A stretch of 64,000 nucleotides of DNA from Albugo candida (GCA_040437565.1 JBDOQK010000002.1:1-64000), one strand, 5' to 3'. Shown: positions 12,195 to 24,499, numbered from the stretch's first letter. Program-made: numbers and translations. The notes: generated by a model not told the origin, from the sequence alone.

Positions 12195-15100
12195 TTTCCG
12201 GTGGTTAGGAATGACCTTTTGCCTGTGTCATGTCCACAGCGTCTAATTCTGACGGCTCTTTAATCCGGTTTTTCAAGACCCTCCAACTCGGCACCTTAAA
12301 TGTTCGAGGACTAACGTCGAACAAAGAGCAGACATGCTTGGGGAAAAATCGCGCGCGGTACAAATTGGACGTATGTGCTCTGCAGGAGACTGAAATGACA
12401 GAAGCTCTCGTCGACGTCCGAAGGCTAAGCGATCGAATCATACTTCTTCCTTCAGCGAAACCCTATTACGGCCTTGGATTTATATTGTCCGATAGAGTTG
12501 CTATTCATGTGCATCGGTATTGGATGGTAACGACCGCATCGCCGTATTACAGTTGGAACTCTCAAAGAAAGTCACGGTCTCATTCATCAACGTCTATGCC
12601 CCGCATATGGGACGCTCTTCAGACGAATCTGATGCCTTTTATGACACCCTTCAGCAAAAAATACAGCGCTTTCGTCATCAGCTTTTCTTCATCTTGGGAG
12701 ACTTTAACGCTAAAATTGGGTAGCGATGCGAAGGCGAAACTTTTTTGGTTTCATACTAGCGCGGATACCGAAATGATGATGGTATTCAGCTCCGGGATTT
12801 TTGTGCAGAAAACGACCACTTCCTGTCAAACACAGCTTTCTTCAAAAGACGCGCACGCAATATCACCACATGGCAAGGCACTAGCAAATGGAGTACCATA
12901 TTTAATCAGATCGACTACATCATACTCCCCCTACGATTCAAGCTGCTACTTTCCAATTCATAATCTCGGAGCGGGATACTCGTTGACAGCGACCACCGGC
13001 TTATGACCACGCATCTTCAGCTACCCGATATCTATAAGATCCTCATAAAAATTTCTCGCGCGCAGCCATCGGAGCTTACTTTTGACACCGCCCTCCCCCG
13101 TGATCCGGCCATACTTGATTTATACCAGCAAACCATCGCTAAGGTACTTGTCGCACCAGCACCCGTTAAATCACTCTACTGGCCATCGGTACTTACTCAC
13201 ATCAAAGCCACCGCGAACAATCTCATCCGACCCAAGATTGATATCGCACAACGTCCCGATCACAATGATGAAATAGCCGAGCTTTCTCTCGCATCAAAAC
13301 GTCTCCGTGCCCTGATCACCAGCAGCAATAACCCTGTCGATCTACTGCTTTATCGGTATCGTCGACAAGCTCTGCTACGGACCATACGACAGAAGTGCAA
13401 AGCAGCTGGAAGACTTCGCGTAACCCAGCACATTATGGATCTCGAAAAGTACAAATACACAGAGAAGATGTACCAAATCGTTCGACGGCTCACACCAAAC
13501 AAGCGGCCAGCATTATTTATACGTGATCATGATGGGCGCATTATTGGGAATACCAAAGAAACAGCTCAAGTCATCACGGAATTTCTGTCAGCCCAATTCC
13601 ACAAATCCCATCTCAGTGACGTCTCTGTTGGACCATATATCATGACATCACCCATTACGGCGGAGGAAGTTACACAAGCATTCCGGCCTTTGAATAACAA
13701 TCGCGCACCAGGCACAGATCACGTCCCAGCCAAATTTCTCAAGTATAGCCACCCGGTGGTTTCCGATATCCTCGCTAAAGCAATCAATTGCGATATCCAT
13801 AACCCCACCACACCCATGCGCGAAAAAGCCTTAAACATAGTGTTGTCATCACCGTTCCGAAGCCTAACAAACTGACGGGCAGCTGTGCGAACCTTCAACC
13901 GATCACCCTTCTCAGCACCACCCGTAAGACCATATCCACGGTCATCCTAAATCGGATCCGTGAAAAAGTTGATGAATGGCTATCGCCTAACCAGAGCGGC
14001 TTTCGAGTCGCCCGTAGTACAGCCAATGAAGTCTGGGCCCACAGATGGAATATCGCATTAACGCGTCGCTTCCAGACTAACATTTTCATTCTAGGTATCG
14101 ACCTCAAAAAAGCTTTTGACAGCATCGATCGACGTCGGTTGCTGCTAATTCTGAGCTTGATTTTGGATCCAGACGAGGTCCAGTTGTTAAAAGCTCCCCT
14201 GAGAGCCACAGCCCTCCGGCTCCGCCTTGGTACAATTGCTACTCAACATTCGCAAGTAATCATGGTACACCTCAAGGAGATGCGTTCTCCCCACTTCTGT
14301 TCCTGGTCTACTTGGAAGCGATACTACGCGATTTGAGCCTGCACCTGGAAATTTCAATGCGCGATCTCAATGCCATTGTGTTTGCCGATGATGTGGATTT
14401 CATCCATCATGACCCTACTCGTCTCGAGCATATTCTTCTTGTTGCCGAGCAAGTATTCCGGGCATGGTCTTTGACTATCAATGTCAGCAAAACAGAGCGA
14501 ACGACTATTGCTCGTGCGCCGAACGCAACCGAGGAAAGTTGGCGTAACGTTCGCAAATTGGGATCACTACTTGGCGATTCTGAAGATGTACAGATACGTA
14601 AAGCTCATGCAACAGCTGCCTTCAAAAGATTTCGGGAAGTATGGATTCACTCTCACTTACTTCCAGAAATACTACGCGTTCGCTTACACAATATCTATGT
14701 GTTACCTATCCTACTGTACAACTGTGCAACATGGGTTCTCACAAAACGCGGCATTGGCAGTCTTGAAGCGTATCACCGACGTCACCTTCGCCGCGTCCTC
14801 CGCATTCACTACCCTCAGCAAATCAGCAACGCGGACCTATACAAGCGCTGTAACACAAAACCGCTTCAAATTCACCTGACGAGGTCTCGATGGAGACTCT
14901 TTGGTCATACTCTTCGCCGCGCACAGCCTATTCCTGCCGAAATTAACATGCTCCGATATTATGATTCCGCTGGTAATTTGCCGACTCATCGGGGACGCAC
15001 ACCTACTTGCCTCCCAACCGTTCTCGACAAAGATCCACGACTCGACATAACTTCCAGTCTACGTCTCCGCAATACCGCAGATCTGTACGCCCTATCACAT

Positions 15101-15254
15101 ATAGCACAAGACTGCGCACTATGGAAAGAACTTACTCAGCGTCTCTGCAATAGCCAGGAACTAATTTACCGGAATATAGAAACAGTCAGGCCTAAGCAAA
15201 AGCTGGAGTCTGCTAATACGGACTTGATGCCGCCGCGAAAACGCACATAATAAT
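12195..15254 (+). mobile_element. RTE-like non-LTR retrotransposon (LINE), about 3.06 kb, broken
   Basis: A single ORF region starts near 12,230 with an APE-type endonuclease (TLNVRGL, ALQET, FINVYAPH, LGDFNAKIG, DSDHRLM). It continues with a reverse transcriptase (NNRAPGTDHVPAKF, LGIDLKKAFDSID, GTPQGDAFSPLLF, FADDVDFI, LTINVSKTE) and a C-terminal tail with YHRRHLRRVLRIHY and RWRLFGHTLRR, stopping near 15,250. The 5' UTR is about 35 bp and the 3' end is a short TAA-type run. About 3 kb, one ORF and a tiny repeat tail fit the RTE clade, though I cannot exclude a related clade. Several frameshifts (around 12,510, 12,720, 13,860 and 14,200-14,310) make it inactive. It is bounded by the 12-bp repeat AATGGGAAGAGT at 12,183-12,194 and 15,255-15,266. 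Confidence 0.9.
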
Positions 15255-15266
15255 AATGGGAAGAGT
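15255..15266. repeat. Right copy of the LINE target-site duplication
   Basis: An exact 12-bp repeat of 12,183-12,194. It is followed directly by the continuation of the phosphotransferase coding sequence (YHTGIMTC). Confidence 0.93.
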
Positions 15267-16009
15267 ATCACACAGGCATTATGACTTGTGAAAATGGCGT
15301 CATCGGAGTCACTGAGGGACACTTTTTGCTCACTGGAGTACATTTGATCGCAATGTTCTTCGGAGATACTTTGTATACCCATACGTTATTCGATTCCTAA
15401 CGACTCGGAATGTGACACCGGTCACAGCTCTCCTCAAAGCTCTTATTTCCAGTAACACTCTCCTTGTGCTCGGTAATATCACTCGTATACTGAGAAACGA
15501 TCAACGCATCTCGGCCGAGGTAACGGGGCACAGAAACGTTTTCAAAATTTTGGCTTGTATTCAACTCATTCCCGTGGCACTCATATCCATCGTCAGCTAG
15601 CCGTGGATTCCAGGGCCGGGTGAAGCAGAGTATCGTGCTTTTCCATTACTTTTTCTTGGCCCAATTGACATTTTGAATGTTCTTTATCGGTATGTTCCTT
15701 CCACGTTGCTGATTCGAATAATTTGAAATCGTAGACGTCTTTAGACTCGAATGATTCTCAGTCATACGTGCAAAGTCCCCTTTCCATCTCACTTGCGTGC
15801 GCTTCTTCCTGTGGTCTTGGTGACGATTAATGCCCACTTCCTCGTAGATTGGCAGATCAGAGTCGTGGATCCATCCGATGGTGGCGACGATCAGTTTTGG
15901 AGCGTTCATGCCGGCGATCTTCACGCACTACATCTACCATGTAGTTTGTAGTCATCTAGGGATTCATGCTTTCAAGATAAAAGCCCGAAAAAGTGATGCA
16001 AATACCATT

Positions 16010-17720
16010 TCAATTTTCTTCAAAACGATCTCCCGACTCACTTGTCATAAATATCTCAATACTGTCCACCAATTCTGCTTTTCGGCGTTATGTCGGTTGG
16101 CTGTGGAATCGGAGGAACACCTGCAACTCTTGGATAGTTTGTTTTTTAATCGTATTTCTTTCCACCATTTCTCGCCATTTTCCTATTGGAACATCTGAGA
16201 GGATGAAAATTCGGTCTGTTTACCGATGAAATCGATTCGTTTGGTGCGTTTCATGGGCATCTCTTTCATCCTCGACGCAGACTTTTACTATAAAGCTTGT
16301 GATGACAAGTCTCGAAAACGTGTACGTCCTATCTTTCGTTTGTTCTCCATAGTGCCTGACATTGCTCCGAAAGCTTCTTTGAATCTCTCAATTGCGTACT
16401 TCACAGAAGAGCAGCCTCCGCATCACGAGGAGCCTTAAATTCAAAGTCAACCCGGACGTCTTCTTGAGCAAATTCTGCTTCATCGGGTAAGGTGGAGTCG
16501 TGAGTTTCATCGTATTCTAGCTCTTCTTCATTACATGCAAGTGCCTGAATGCTTGCATAATACTTCTAAAACTCTATGTACACATTCCCGCGGGACGCAA
16601 CATACTCCCAAATGGCGATCCACGACCTGTATTCTCGAATCTCGGCACATCTGCAAGCTCGAGCTTTTCGATCATCGTCATGGCAAAATTCACAGCTTCT
16701 CTATCAGCTACGAAGACGTGAACAGAGCCCCAAGAATATAAAAAAAATGACCAACCAGTTGTAATCTCGTTATTGTCCACGCGTATGTCTCGTATATCGT
16801 CGATATACGGAAGGGAAGATCACGTGGAAGCCTGGAGGTCTGATCTGCCCCAACTCATCGTTATCCTCACGCTGGGGGAGGAGTGCGACATAGCGAGGCT
16901 CACTATAGGTTGTTGCGATCATTCGGGCCAGAATATACTTTTCTTCTTTTTCATAGACAAAAGAAAAGCAAGAAATGCCCTGGTACTTCCCTCAACAAAA
17001 TCATTACATGGAAATATGAAGTACGGCGATCGAATATTAGCACAATTGCGAAGAAAATCAATCGACTGCAAGCAAATGAGCCCGAGACTGGGCGTTCCAG
17101 TGGATTTTATCTCCACCACATCGTCTTAGGAAAAGTAGATATCACTGCCTCCGTATGTTTAATATCGTTTGATCTTCTCTGGAGTGAGATACGCACCTGT
17201 GTCATCACAGAGTCATTTCGTCCCGCGACGAGAGGTCGATTGATTGTGGCGCTGAAAGTATTGGCGAGCTGTTGTGCTAAACGATTTCAAAAGCGTATAA
17301 TTCGACGCCGATGACAATTGAGTGTGTGAGGCGTAACAGGAGGATTGCGAGTCGACGTTTCCGAAACCGCTTTCGGAGTAGAGTCTCCATGAGATCGTTG
17401 AGTAATGTGATCCGAACGCTGATTGGAATAAATTTTCTTTCCGTTTGAAGCGGAATCATCCGGAGGCATCCTTGCGAACTTTGACAGCCTCTATTGCAAT
17501 TTCTTTCTTGATTCGCTTCGCGAGATAGTATCACATACAGCTCATCAAGCAATCTCGTGAATTATAATCAGTAATGTATGCTTGGCTGTGAAATTGCTGT
17601 CGAAACGAGAAGACAAAGCACGGGACGATTGCACGGAAGCATTCATGAAACTGTCAGAAAGAAAAAGCGATTCGAGGTCGAGTGCGATGACCTTACATCT
17701 AAAATATTCTTTCTAGAGTT
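16010..17720 (-). pseudogene. XRCC6: Ku70 (XRCC6) DNA end-binding subunit pseudogene
   Basis: Ku70 with Ku80 binds broken DNA ends in the nucleus for non-homologous end joining. Reading down the reverse strand, I see the end of the N-terminal domain (LLRKRFRKRRLA, SIVIGVELYAF near 17,300) and the beta-barrel core (VEIKSTGTPSLGLICLQSI; IRSPYFIFPCNDFVEGST). These are followed by TYSEPRYVALLPQRE and PPGFHVIF near 16,850, the C-terminal arm (EAVNFAMTMIEKLELADVPR; then NEEELEYDETHDSTLPDEAE) and a C-terminal SAP domain (WREMVERNTIKKQTIQELQ .. RRKAELVDSI). It stops at 16,010-16,012. The order and spacing match a full-length Ku70, but the frame changes at least four times and an in-frame TAA interrupts the SAP domain. 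The upstream (N-terminal) border near 17,700 is uncertain. It is convergent with the phosphotransferase relic. Confidence 0.88.
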
Positions 17721-18257
17721 CTCGCCGAAGGACACAGTTTGTGTGTCTCATAACGCGGCGCATAGTACGTCAACGAATTGAGTAGAGTTAAAGCAAGAGT
17801 CTGGCTTGCGTACGTCACCTGGGATGATGTTAAGATATCAGCCGCTATATATCGTGAGCAAGCTTCAGAGTGCGTATTAGCGACAACTCATTCGGGCGTA
17901 CGGTTATCGACGGTGCATGACTTTGTTTTATCCTTCCTCAATACTTCTCTATAGTTCTACACTGGTCTCCTACAACGTTGTCATCGTACCCCGCTTGACT
18001 CTTGGAACAAGCCGATGAAGGTCTTTGTTTGATTTCTAATCCACTTCGAAGCAAAAATTACAATTCAGCGTTACAAGAGAATCGCTTTCCACAGTGCAAG
18101 ACACTTATAAACAGCACGGTTATTCGGTAGACAAGAGTTCTTTCTCTTCATAGAAAAGATTTAATGTAAAAAGAAGAATTCGATTGTGGTAAAGAACAGA
18201 CGCTACGCTGTAAGTTAATGGAAGCCAATTCTTCGTAACTTCATTTTTGTAGGATCA
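17721..18257. other. No recognisable gene
   Basis: This is spacer between the Ku70 relic and the transposon. The remaining N-terminal (vWA) part of Ku70 may lie here too decayed to see. Confidence 0.4.
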
Positions 18258-18258
18258 G

Positions 18259-18299
18259 CAGGGCCTTGAAGTTCGGCCAATTTCAGCAATTTTCAATGG
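18259..18299 (+). repeat. Left terminal inverted repeat of the DDE transposon
   Basis: CTTGAAGTTCGGCCAATTTC followed by AGCAATTTTCAAT aligns with the reverse complement of 20,669-20,712 (CTATTTATGCGGCCAAATTT then CAAAATTTTAAT). I judge roughly 70 percent matches over about 33 bp by eye. Confidence 0.65.
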
Positions 18300-20668
18300 G
18301 ACGAGCGATATTTGGCCGTTCAGAAAATCAATAACTGTATTACTGAATATTATTGGGCCCGAACTCTTCTATTAAGTATGTATGAAAGTTATCAATTATG
18401 AAACAATCTCCGAAATTATAGTCTCGTTTATGTACTATTGAGCCGTGAGGCAGTTCATGTCCATCAGGATTAAATTTGGTACGCGTCGGTGAGAACGGTA
18501 CTTTTTGACGGCATTTTCTGCAGCTATACCACTTAACCCTTTGCGGTAAACATTTCCATGTACCGCTGAGATTTTTTATAGTAGTTGCTTATCTCGTTCA
18601 AACTGACCGAATCCAGTGCTTTTGGCACCACGTCCTTTATTCCAGTCCATGAATAATTGCATTTTCCGTGCGTACCGCTTGGAAGAGCCCCAAAAGTTCT
18701 CAATGAAGTTAAATTCACAATTAAATTTTGGATAAAATATTATCATGTGGCGGGCACCAACAATTAGCTCTTCTAACATGCATTTCTAACGAAGAAAGTC
18801 TGGTTGATCTGCCATGATTTTTCTGGCACAGCAGTCCATTTGGGTTGTAGGACATTTCGCGCGACAATCAAGTGTAAGGCCTGAACGCCAAAGTCCTCGA
18901 TCTTCCAGGACAACTTTGAGACACTTTGCCTTGCCACGAAGTTTTTTAATTGCATGATCTTCTGGAAAAACCAATTCCTTTTAAATTCCATTTCATCAAG
19001 TCGTTTGTCGCATCAGATGTTGTTTGCCACCAGGGCTCAGGTTCATGCGGCTTGCACAGAGCGCATCGTCAGCAAAGGCAGCTTGTCTGGTGGCATTATC
19101 AAAGGCAAAGAGGGCCTGCATGCCTAAAAATTGTGCCTCAAAGATAAGGATTGCTCGATCAAGCACCTGGTTGTAGAGGTCTATTGCCTCCCACCATCCG
19201 TCGTGCTGAATTCCAGGGTGCGTGATCACACATGCTTGTTCTGGCAGCGTCGGAAATTACTCTTTTTTCTCTTGGTCCAGGGCGAGGCGTCCCGAAATTG
19301 GACAAAGAGAGTCACTGACATATATAGATCTCCCTTGGCCTTTCTTGTGCAATGGTTGATCTCCATCCGGCATCCAAAGACGCTTCAACCCATCATTGCA
19401 GCAAACGTGCTTTCATCATGGGTCACCAAAAGAAGTGGTTGAATGTTCGCTGCTGGCCATATTACATCATCTTGGGTTTTCTCGAAATTATCATTTTTTG
19501 CAGGGAAAACAGGCATGCGAGCATCAAGTTCATCTAATCTGACCAGAAACTTTTGGCGACACTCAATAACATCTTCTCTTTCATGACCATCGAAGTGAAT
19601 TCCCTTCGCAACTTTGCGGTAGGTTATGTCCAAGAACTGTAGCCAGCGCATCATCGTTCGTTCCGATATTTTGGGGCAAGGAGTATAGCCCAACTTGGGG
19701 AGGATTTCTTCATTGGTGTGTTTTGTCAAGGTTGCAATTTCGACATTGAACTTATTTGCACGGAAGTATTGTTGCAGGATAATGATACAGTCCTCGTGCT
19801 GGAGAAAACTTGATCGCTTGGCGTGTTTCCCTTGCTTCGACTGAGGCAGAGGCCCGTCTTTCATAAAAGTTCTGGCCCATGTCCGTATTGATTGATAAAA
19901 GTAAACCCCTCTTCTTGCTGCATCTGAGATATAGGAACTTGCGGCTTTCTTCGTTTTTCCTATTTGGAGTAGTCGAAAGTACCCGATTAGCGCTGCTCCA
20001 CACGCATGTGCTGCATTGTTATTCCTGTTTGGCTTTCGATTTAGTTATTTCAGATTCTCAACTGCCAAACTGATATCAGCTTTGGTCCACTCAGTACCCT
20101 TGTCTTCATCGGATCCATCATCCAAGTCTTCATCATTTTCGTTATCCACATCCACTTCAGAACCAGCTTCTGTAAAAATTGGTGTCAGTGTCTAGTATTC
20201 AGTCAACGACTTGGTGCCACTCGCAGCATCCTTCAGCACCGCCTTCTTGTGCCTTTGTGTGCGTGACGAATTTCCCAGATACCGCACTGGTAGGTTGCTC
20301 TCGTTGGTTAGCACTGGAACGGAAACTCTCTCAATATTTCCGATAATCATGTCATCATCTTCCACTTCATTTTCGCTCTCCATCTGGGATTCCTTTTTTT
20401 ACTGAAGGCGCTGCTGCATTCAAATTCATGCACTTCATGTACTTCAATTCTCTGCTTCTTGTTCTTTGCTGCATGTATCGATGCCATGTGCAAGTGTTTC
20501 CTATGTTTTTTAGACGTGGCATGGTTACTTTGGGAAGCTATAAGTGCAAAACAAATACGGAGGGCGTTATCAACTTCTGAAGTGATATGGCGATTGACTA
20601 ACCTACATACATACACTACTCTCGATTGGACAAAAAACGGTTATTTGCACTTTAGAAGTATAGGCTGC

Positions 20669-20712
20669 ATGAAATTAAAATTTTGAAATTTGGCCGCATA
20701 AATAGGGGGTGG
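20669..20712 (-). repeat. Right terminal inverted repeat of the DDE transposon
   Basis: Inverted partner of 18,259-18,299, sharing the core CGGCCAA..TTTCA..AATTTT..AAT. It lies just outside the region that could encode the transposase N-terminus. Confidence 0.65.
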
Positions 20713-20963
20713 TGTCAATTATATGTGTCTTGCACTATAGCAAAATTTGAAAACGCCCTACTCGCCACATAGGTAGATTCGTTGGAAAACGTTTGTGTGC
20801 GCTATATTGAAAAACCTGACTTAAATCCGAATCGAAACATACGACATATTGCGTGGGAAATATCAGGTATCGGGTAGATAACAGTATTATATAATTAGCT
20901 GATTTTAGAACAGGTCACCTGATATAAAGCTGAGACATGAACGATCCCTTATTCAGGTCAGTA

Positions 20964-21122
20964 TGATGACGTGTATCAAAGGGTAAAAAACGTTGGATGA
21001 GTTAGCCGTGTAGTGTGTATGTGACTTGAATTCAGAATAGGGTTGTGATGACGCGTATGGAAGGGTGAAAAACCTTGAATATGTTAGCCGTGTAGTCTGA
21101 CTTGAATCCAGAATCATTGTGG
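20964..21122. repeat. Two diverged tandem copies of an about 80-bp unit
   Basis: The unit begins TGATGAC and contains GTTAGCCGTGTAGT and GACTTGAAT(T/C)CAGAAT. It occurs at 20,964-21,045 and again at 21,046-21,122 with scattered differences and one short length change. No coding potential was seen. Confidence 0.8.
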
Positions 21123-24100
21123 TAACGTCATGTTGACAAGGAATAATTGCTTCGGTTACAACATTACGATAGAAGTAAACCGTCTTGTTCTCGTGGACAT
21201 CGTCTTGCTCATGATTGATTTTACTACACCGTGCGCCATCACCTTACCAATGTGAAGCAAGTTCGAACTTTTTACCTTGTTGAACTAAGCTACTTCATGA
21301 CAATTGCACCAGAGGCTGGATCTGAGTTTTTAATTTCCTGCATATGTTACTCACTAGAGCATGTGAAGACTGCCCCAGGAGTAGATTACAAATGTAAGAA
21401 TCGAGAGGACCATAATATGTGGAGCCTTGCGAATATCTTCTCGAACACCATCGTCAGCGATAGTACAAGTGTGGAGTACACGTATTTGACAGCTAAAAGA
21501 TATGGTTTGAATACACTCACATTCGACATCAAAGCTCAAGTTATCTTCTACGAAAGAATGAAGCACGGAGAAGCTGAAAAAGCTGGAGGATTTTCATAAA
21601 ATTTGATGTCAGCATAAGCGATTCCTTTCGTTCGACGTTTCCTCGCGATTTCGAAGACCCGAAAAGTCTCGGCAATTCGCAATCCTGCCCGTTGACCGAC
21701 CCAGAGCTTGACCATCTAGTTCTGAAATCACCTAGGTTGGAACAACGTGTCCCTCATGACGAAATTGCCTTTGAAGGATCTGGTAAAAAAAAATAGTTCT
21801 CGGTACAGGTATTCTGAAGCATCTGTCGTTCATAATACGCAGGTACCCTCGCAGAGGTGTCTTAATGCACAATGTGACTTTTGAGCCCATCAGACGGATT
21901 CATGGCTATGAACTCTTTGAAGCTAATTTTTTTCGTAATAAGTAGTTTCCTTATATATTTGTTCAGAAACGCCGTTTTCAAACAGAAGCTCAGCCATCAA
22001 TCGTGTCACTTGCTGAGAAGGACGGCATCCATTCAAGCAGTTATTTTGTACTCTCTAGTAAGTAAATTATCAATTGCATGATAATATCACGAAATCAGAC
22101 TTTCATATCAAGCTAAAATTATATCTGCTCATCACGGCAGCACAGACACAGACATGAAGCTTCTGTAAACACGATACTTGACGCTTCGCACCGCCCTTCA
22201 GTGCGAAGAATGCGGATAGAAGCAGCATCTAAGCATAGCTTGTGAGACATTGCATTGGTATGTCAGATCTACTCTCCTGTGTTCTTGCAGTAGTGTGTAG
22301 TATGGGTACTATAAGCGGAGTGTTCGGGAGGGCTTTCTAAATTTGACACCAGCATATATTTCCTGTGAGTCACGTTACTTTACGATGCGTCTTGTTTCTG
22401 ATACCAAAAAAGCTGATGCAAACAAAAGCAGGTTTGACAATATATAAAAGTGGCTCTAAAAACGCTCAAGACATATATGCTGCTTTCTATCGCTGGGAAT
22501 GGTTGCCGACCCGTTTTGCCGTATGCTGATACCCAGTCTTTAGACATTGACATAACTATGTATCCGTCCTGATTTGATGATAGCTGTAAAGTGCGTATTT
22601 GATTCCGTCATAATGAGTCGTCATGTTTATGTGCTTGTATCTTAATGCGCTTTTCAGCCTCGTGGTGGCGTACACCAATTTGGAAAACACGGCAAGTATT
22701 GTGTTGATCTGAGGAACCGTAGTGCAGGACTATCACGAAAAGACAGATTATCATCTCACAGGTACATCCATATAAGCAGCTGAGCTTGTACGCGTGACGT
22801 TTGAATCTTCTGCTTATCGACGACTACGGCATATGCTCACAGCGGTAGTAGTTGCTGGAAAGGGCTTGGCGAGAGCATAGTTGTTTTATACGGAGAGACA
22901 AGAAGGTAAGAGTGACTATTCCAGCGTCCTCAACAATGTGGTATAGTCGAATTCAGAAACGATTGCATGTCATAAACCGTTCATGTGAAGAAATTGCCTT
23001 CTTCATATGGTGTGTGCACCTCGATAGAGCAAAACGCTTCGCACGAAAGGTGGAATGCGTCTTCACCTCTGTCTTGGCTCTTTTCATGTACCCTCAAAGA
23101 AAACTAATGTGCCAAATGTGCTGACAGTTTTCGTGGCAGCCAAAATCAAGAACTTTCTCATCTTATCATTCCGGTCTCACTCAATCTGACTTTTGTTGCT
23201 ACTAAGAACTTGACATGATACTTCGATGAACCGGATCAGGTTTGCCTGGAAGCGACAATACCGAACTTTGTGTAAAGAGAATGATTGCAAAGGCGTGAGA
23301 AGAGAGGACAGATACAGAGTGCATCGTCTGTATCACGAGCATGCGCCAAGTTTTGCACATTCCCGTAATGAAGCGATCAGTATGGGTATGTCAATCTGAA
23401 CGACATCATGTGTGCAACAGTCCGCAGATTACATATCATCGGTATCTTGGCTTTGGCATATATCCGTCATAATGCGGGAATGGACGTGTGATAATTGGAA
23501 AATGCAGAAGTAGTGCCTGAGCACTTGAATGGTAGACGAGAAAGACAAGCTTTTTTCATCTTATTCAGCTTATATCTCTGCCTACCGCCGAATGTACCCA
23601 TCGTAAGACAGTACAACCGCTCCATTTATACAAGCAAAACTACATATTTGTCGTCCTATATGCTGGTGTTGATCATAGAATAAGAAAAAAGGAGCTCGGT
23701 ACACTGTCCTTTGGATACCAATACTTGAACCTATTGACCGATGTTGCTAGTAGCGAGTCTACGGTGTTGTATTGCATTCGCCATGTAGATTCTATGTATA
23801 ATGGATGGAGAAAGCGTAAAATTTTAGATCTTGTGGATTATGTTCGAGATCCAATGATAAGAGAGAAGCATCATCAATTAGGCTGCACCTTCAAAGAAGT
23901 ATGGTGTAATCTCATGCGGGGTAGTCAACGGTACGTAGCATTGTTAGATTCGTCTCATATACTTTTCATAAGAAGCAGTGAGACCATAGAAGGCGATCTG
24001 TCAGACACCCACCTCCTTAGCAGTAAGCGAGGTAGGCTGAACAAGCTTTGGAGACGATATCCCTACGGTGTGTTTCCATGTAAAGAGTGTGTTGATTGCC

Positions 24101-24499
24101 AAGTATACTGCTACACTCGGCCAAACACATTGGATCTAAATATGGATCGACAGCGCGCTCATCTAATTCCACCACGTCAGTCGCTGTTTCTTGATCGCTT
24201 TTGCAGCCGTTGATAAGCTAATCAGCATGGAAGATACGCACGCCGCTGCCATGACGCTGTATGTTGTATCTAAATCTGGTTTGTACTCATTACACCCTCT
24301 CAAGGCATCTTTCAGCGTTAGCCCCAACCTCGTACGCCTAAGCTCCATTTCCTGTGGCTTGCAAGTGACTGTGTCGTGGACTTGGTCGAGACGTAAAAAC
24401 TAAAGACAGATACCGCCACCAAGATACCATTCACAGCAAATTCACAACGGTATTGACAAAGCAAAAGGTGTAATTTCTACGAGTGATTGCAAGCGTAAT
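21123..24499. other. About 3.4 kb of decayed sequence without a recognisable gene
   Basis: Protein-like forward frames occur at 21,231-21,599 (122 codons, ending KHGEAEKAGGFS) and at 23,725-24,213 (162 codons, with RYVALLDSSHILFIRSSETI). Neither carries a motif I can assign, and flanking frames are broken. No RNA gene or transposon end was seen. I treat both as remnants. Confidence 0.35.

Larger units (their letters stand above)
11621..15985 (+). pseudogene. Ethanolamine/choline phosphotransferase (CDP-alcohol phosphatidyltransferase) pseudogene, split by a LINE
   Basis: The intact family (EPT1/CPT1/CEPT1) makes phosphatidylethanolamine or phosphatidylcholine from CDP-alcohol and diacylglycerol in the ER. 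The relic starts at ATG 11,621 and has a 55-bp GT..AG intron (11,674-11,728). It then shows PLWMTPNLITL, IYQTLKALDGKQARRTG and GQLFD, the front part of the family signature DG(x2)AR(x8)G(x3)D(x3)D. A second likely intron ends at about 12,063, and the frame after it carries DAICTLFTARNAAA. FYLAQWEEF is reached only after a frame change. The gene resumes past the LINE as WEEYHTGIMTC, GVTEGHFLLTGVHLI and GDTLYTHTLF, and ends with FTHYIYHVVCSHLGIHAFKIK near 15,980. An in-frame TGA near 11,828 and several frameshifts break it even without the insertion. Retained introns rule out a processed copy. Its 3' end faces the Ku70 relic. Confidence 0.88.
18258..20712 (-). mobile_element. Tc1/mariner-superclass (DDE_3-like) DNA transposon, broken
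   Basis: A DNA transposon with a reverse-strand transposase from about 20,383 (acidic N-terminus) to 18,533. The conserved parts in order are RTMMRWLQFLDITYRKVAKG, HFDGHEREDVIECRQKFL, VTHDEST (first Asp), ALFAFDNATRQAAFADDAL with RMNLSPGGKQ (second Asp), and FYPKFNCEFNFIENFWG (Glu), giving a DDE triad of the IS630/Tc1-mariner style. This family is common in fungi and known from oomycetes. The frame changes several times, so it is inactive. Imperfect terminal inverted repeats sit at each end. I could not fix the target-site duplication. Confidence 0.85.

Noticed and set aside
16300-16480. BCCIP-like text (VRVDFEF) on the reverse strand
   Set aside because: It continues directly from the Ku70 C-terminal arm (DETHDSTLPDEAEFAQ) and precedes the SAP domain, so it belongs to Ku70.
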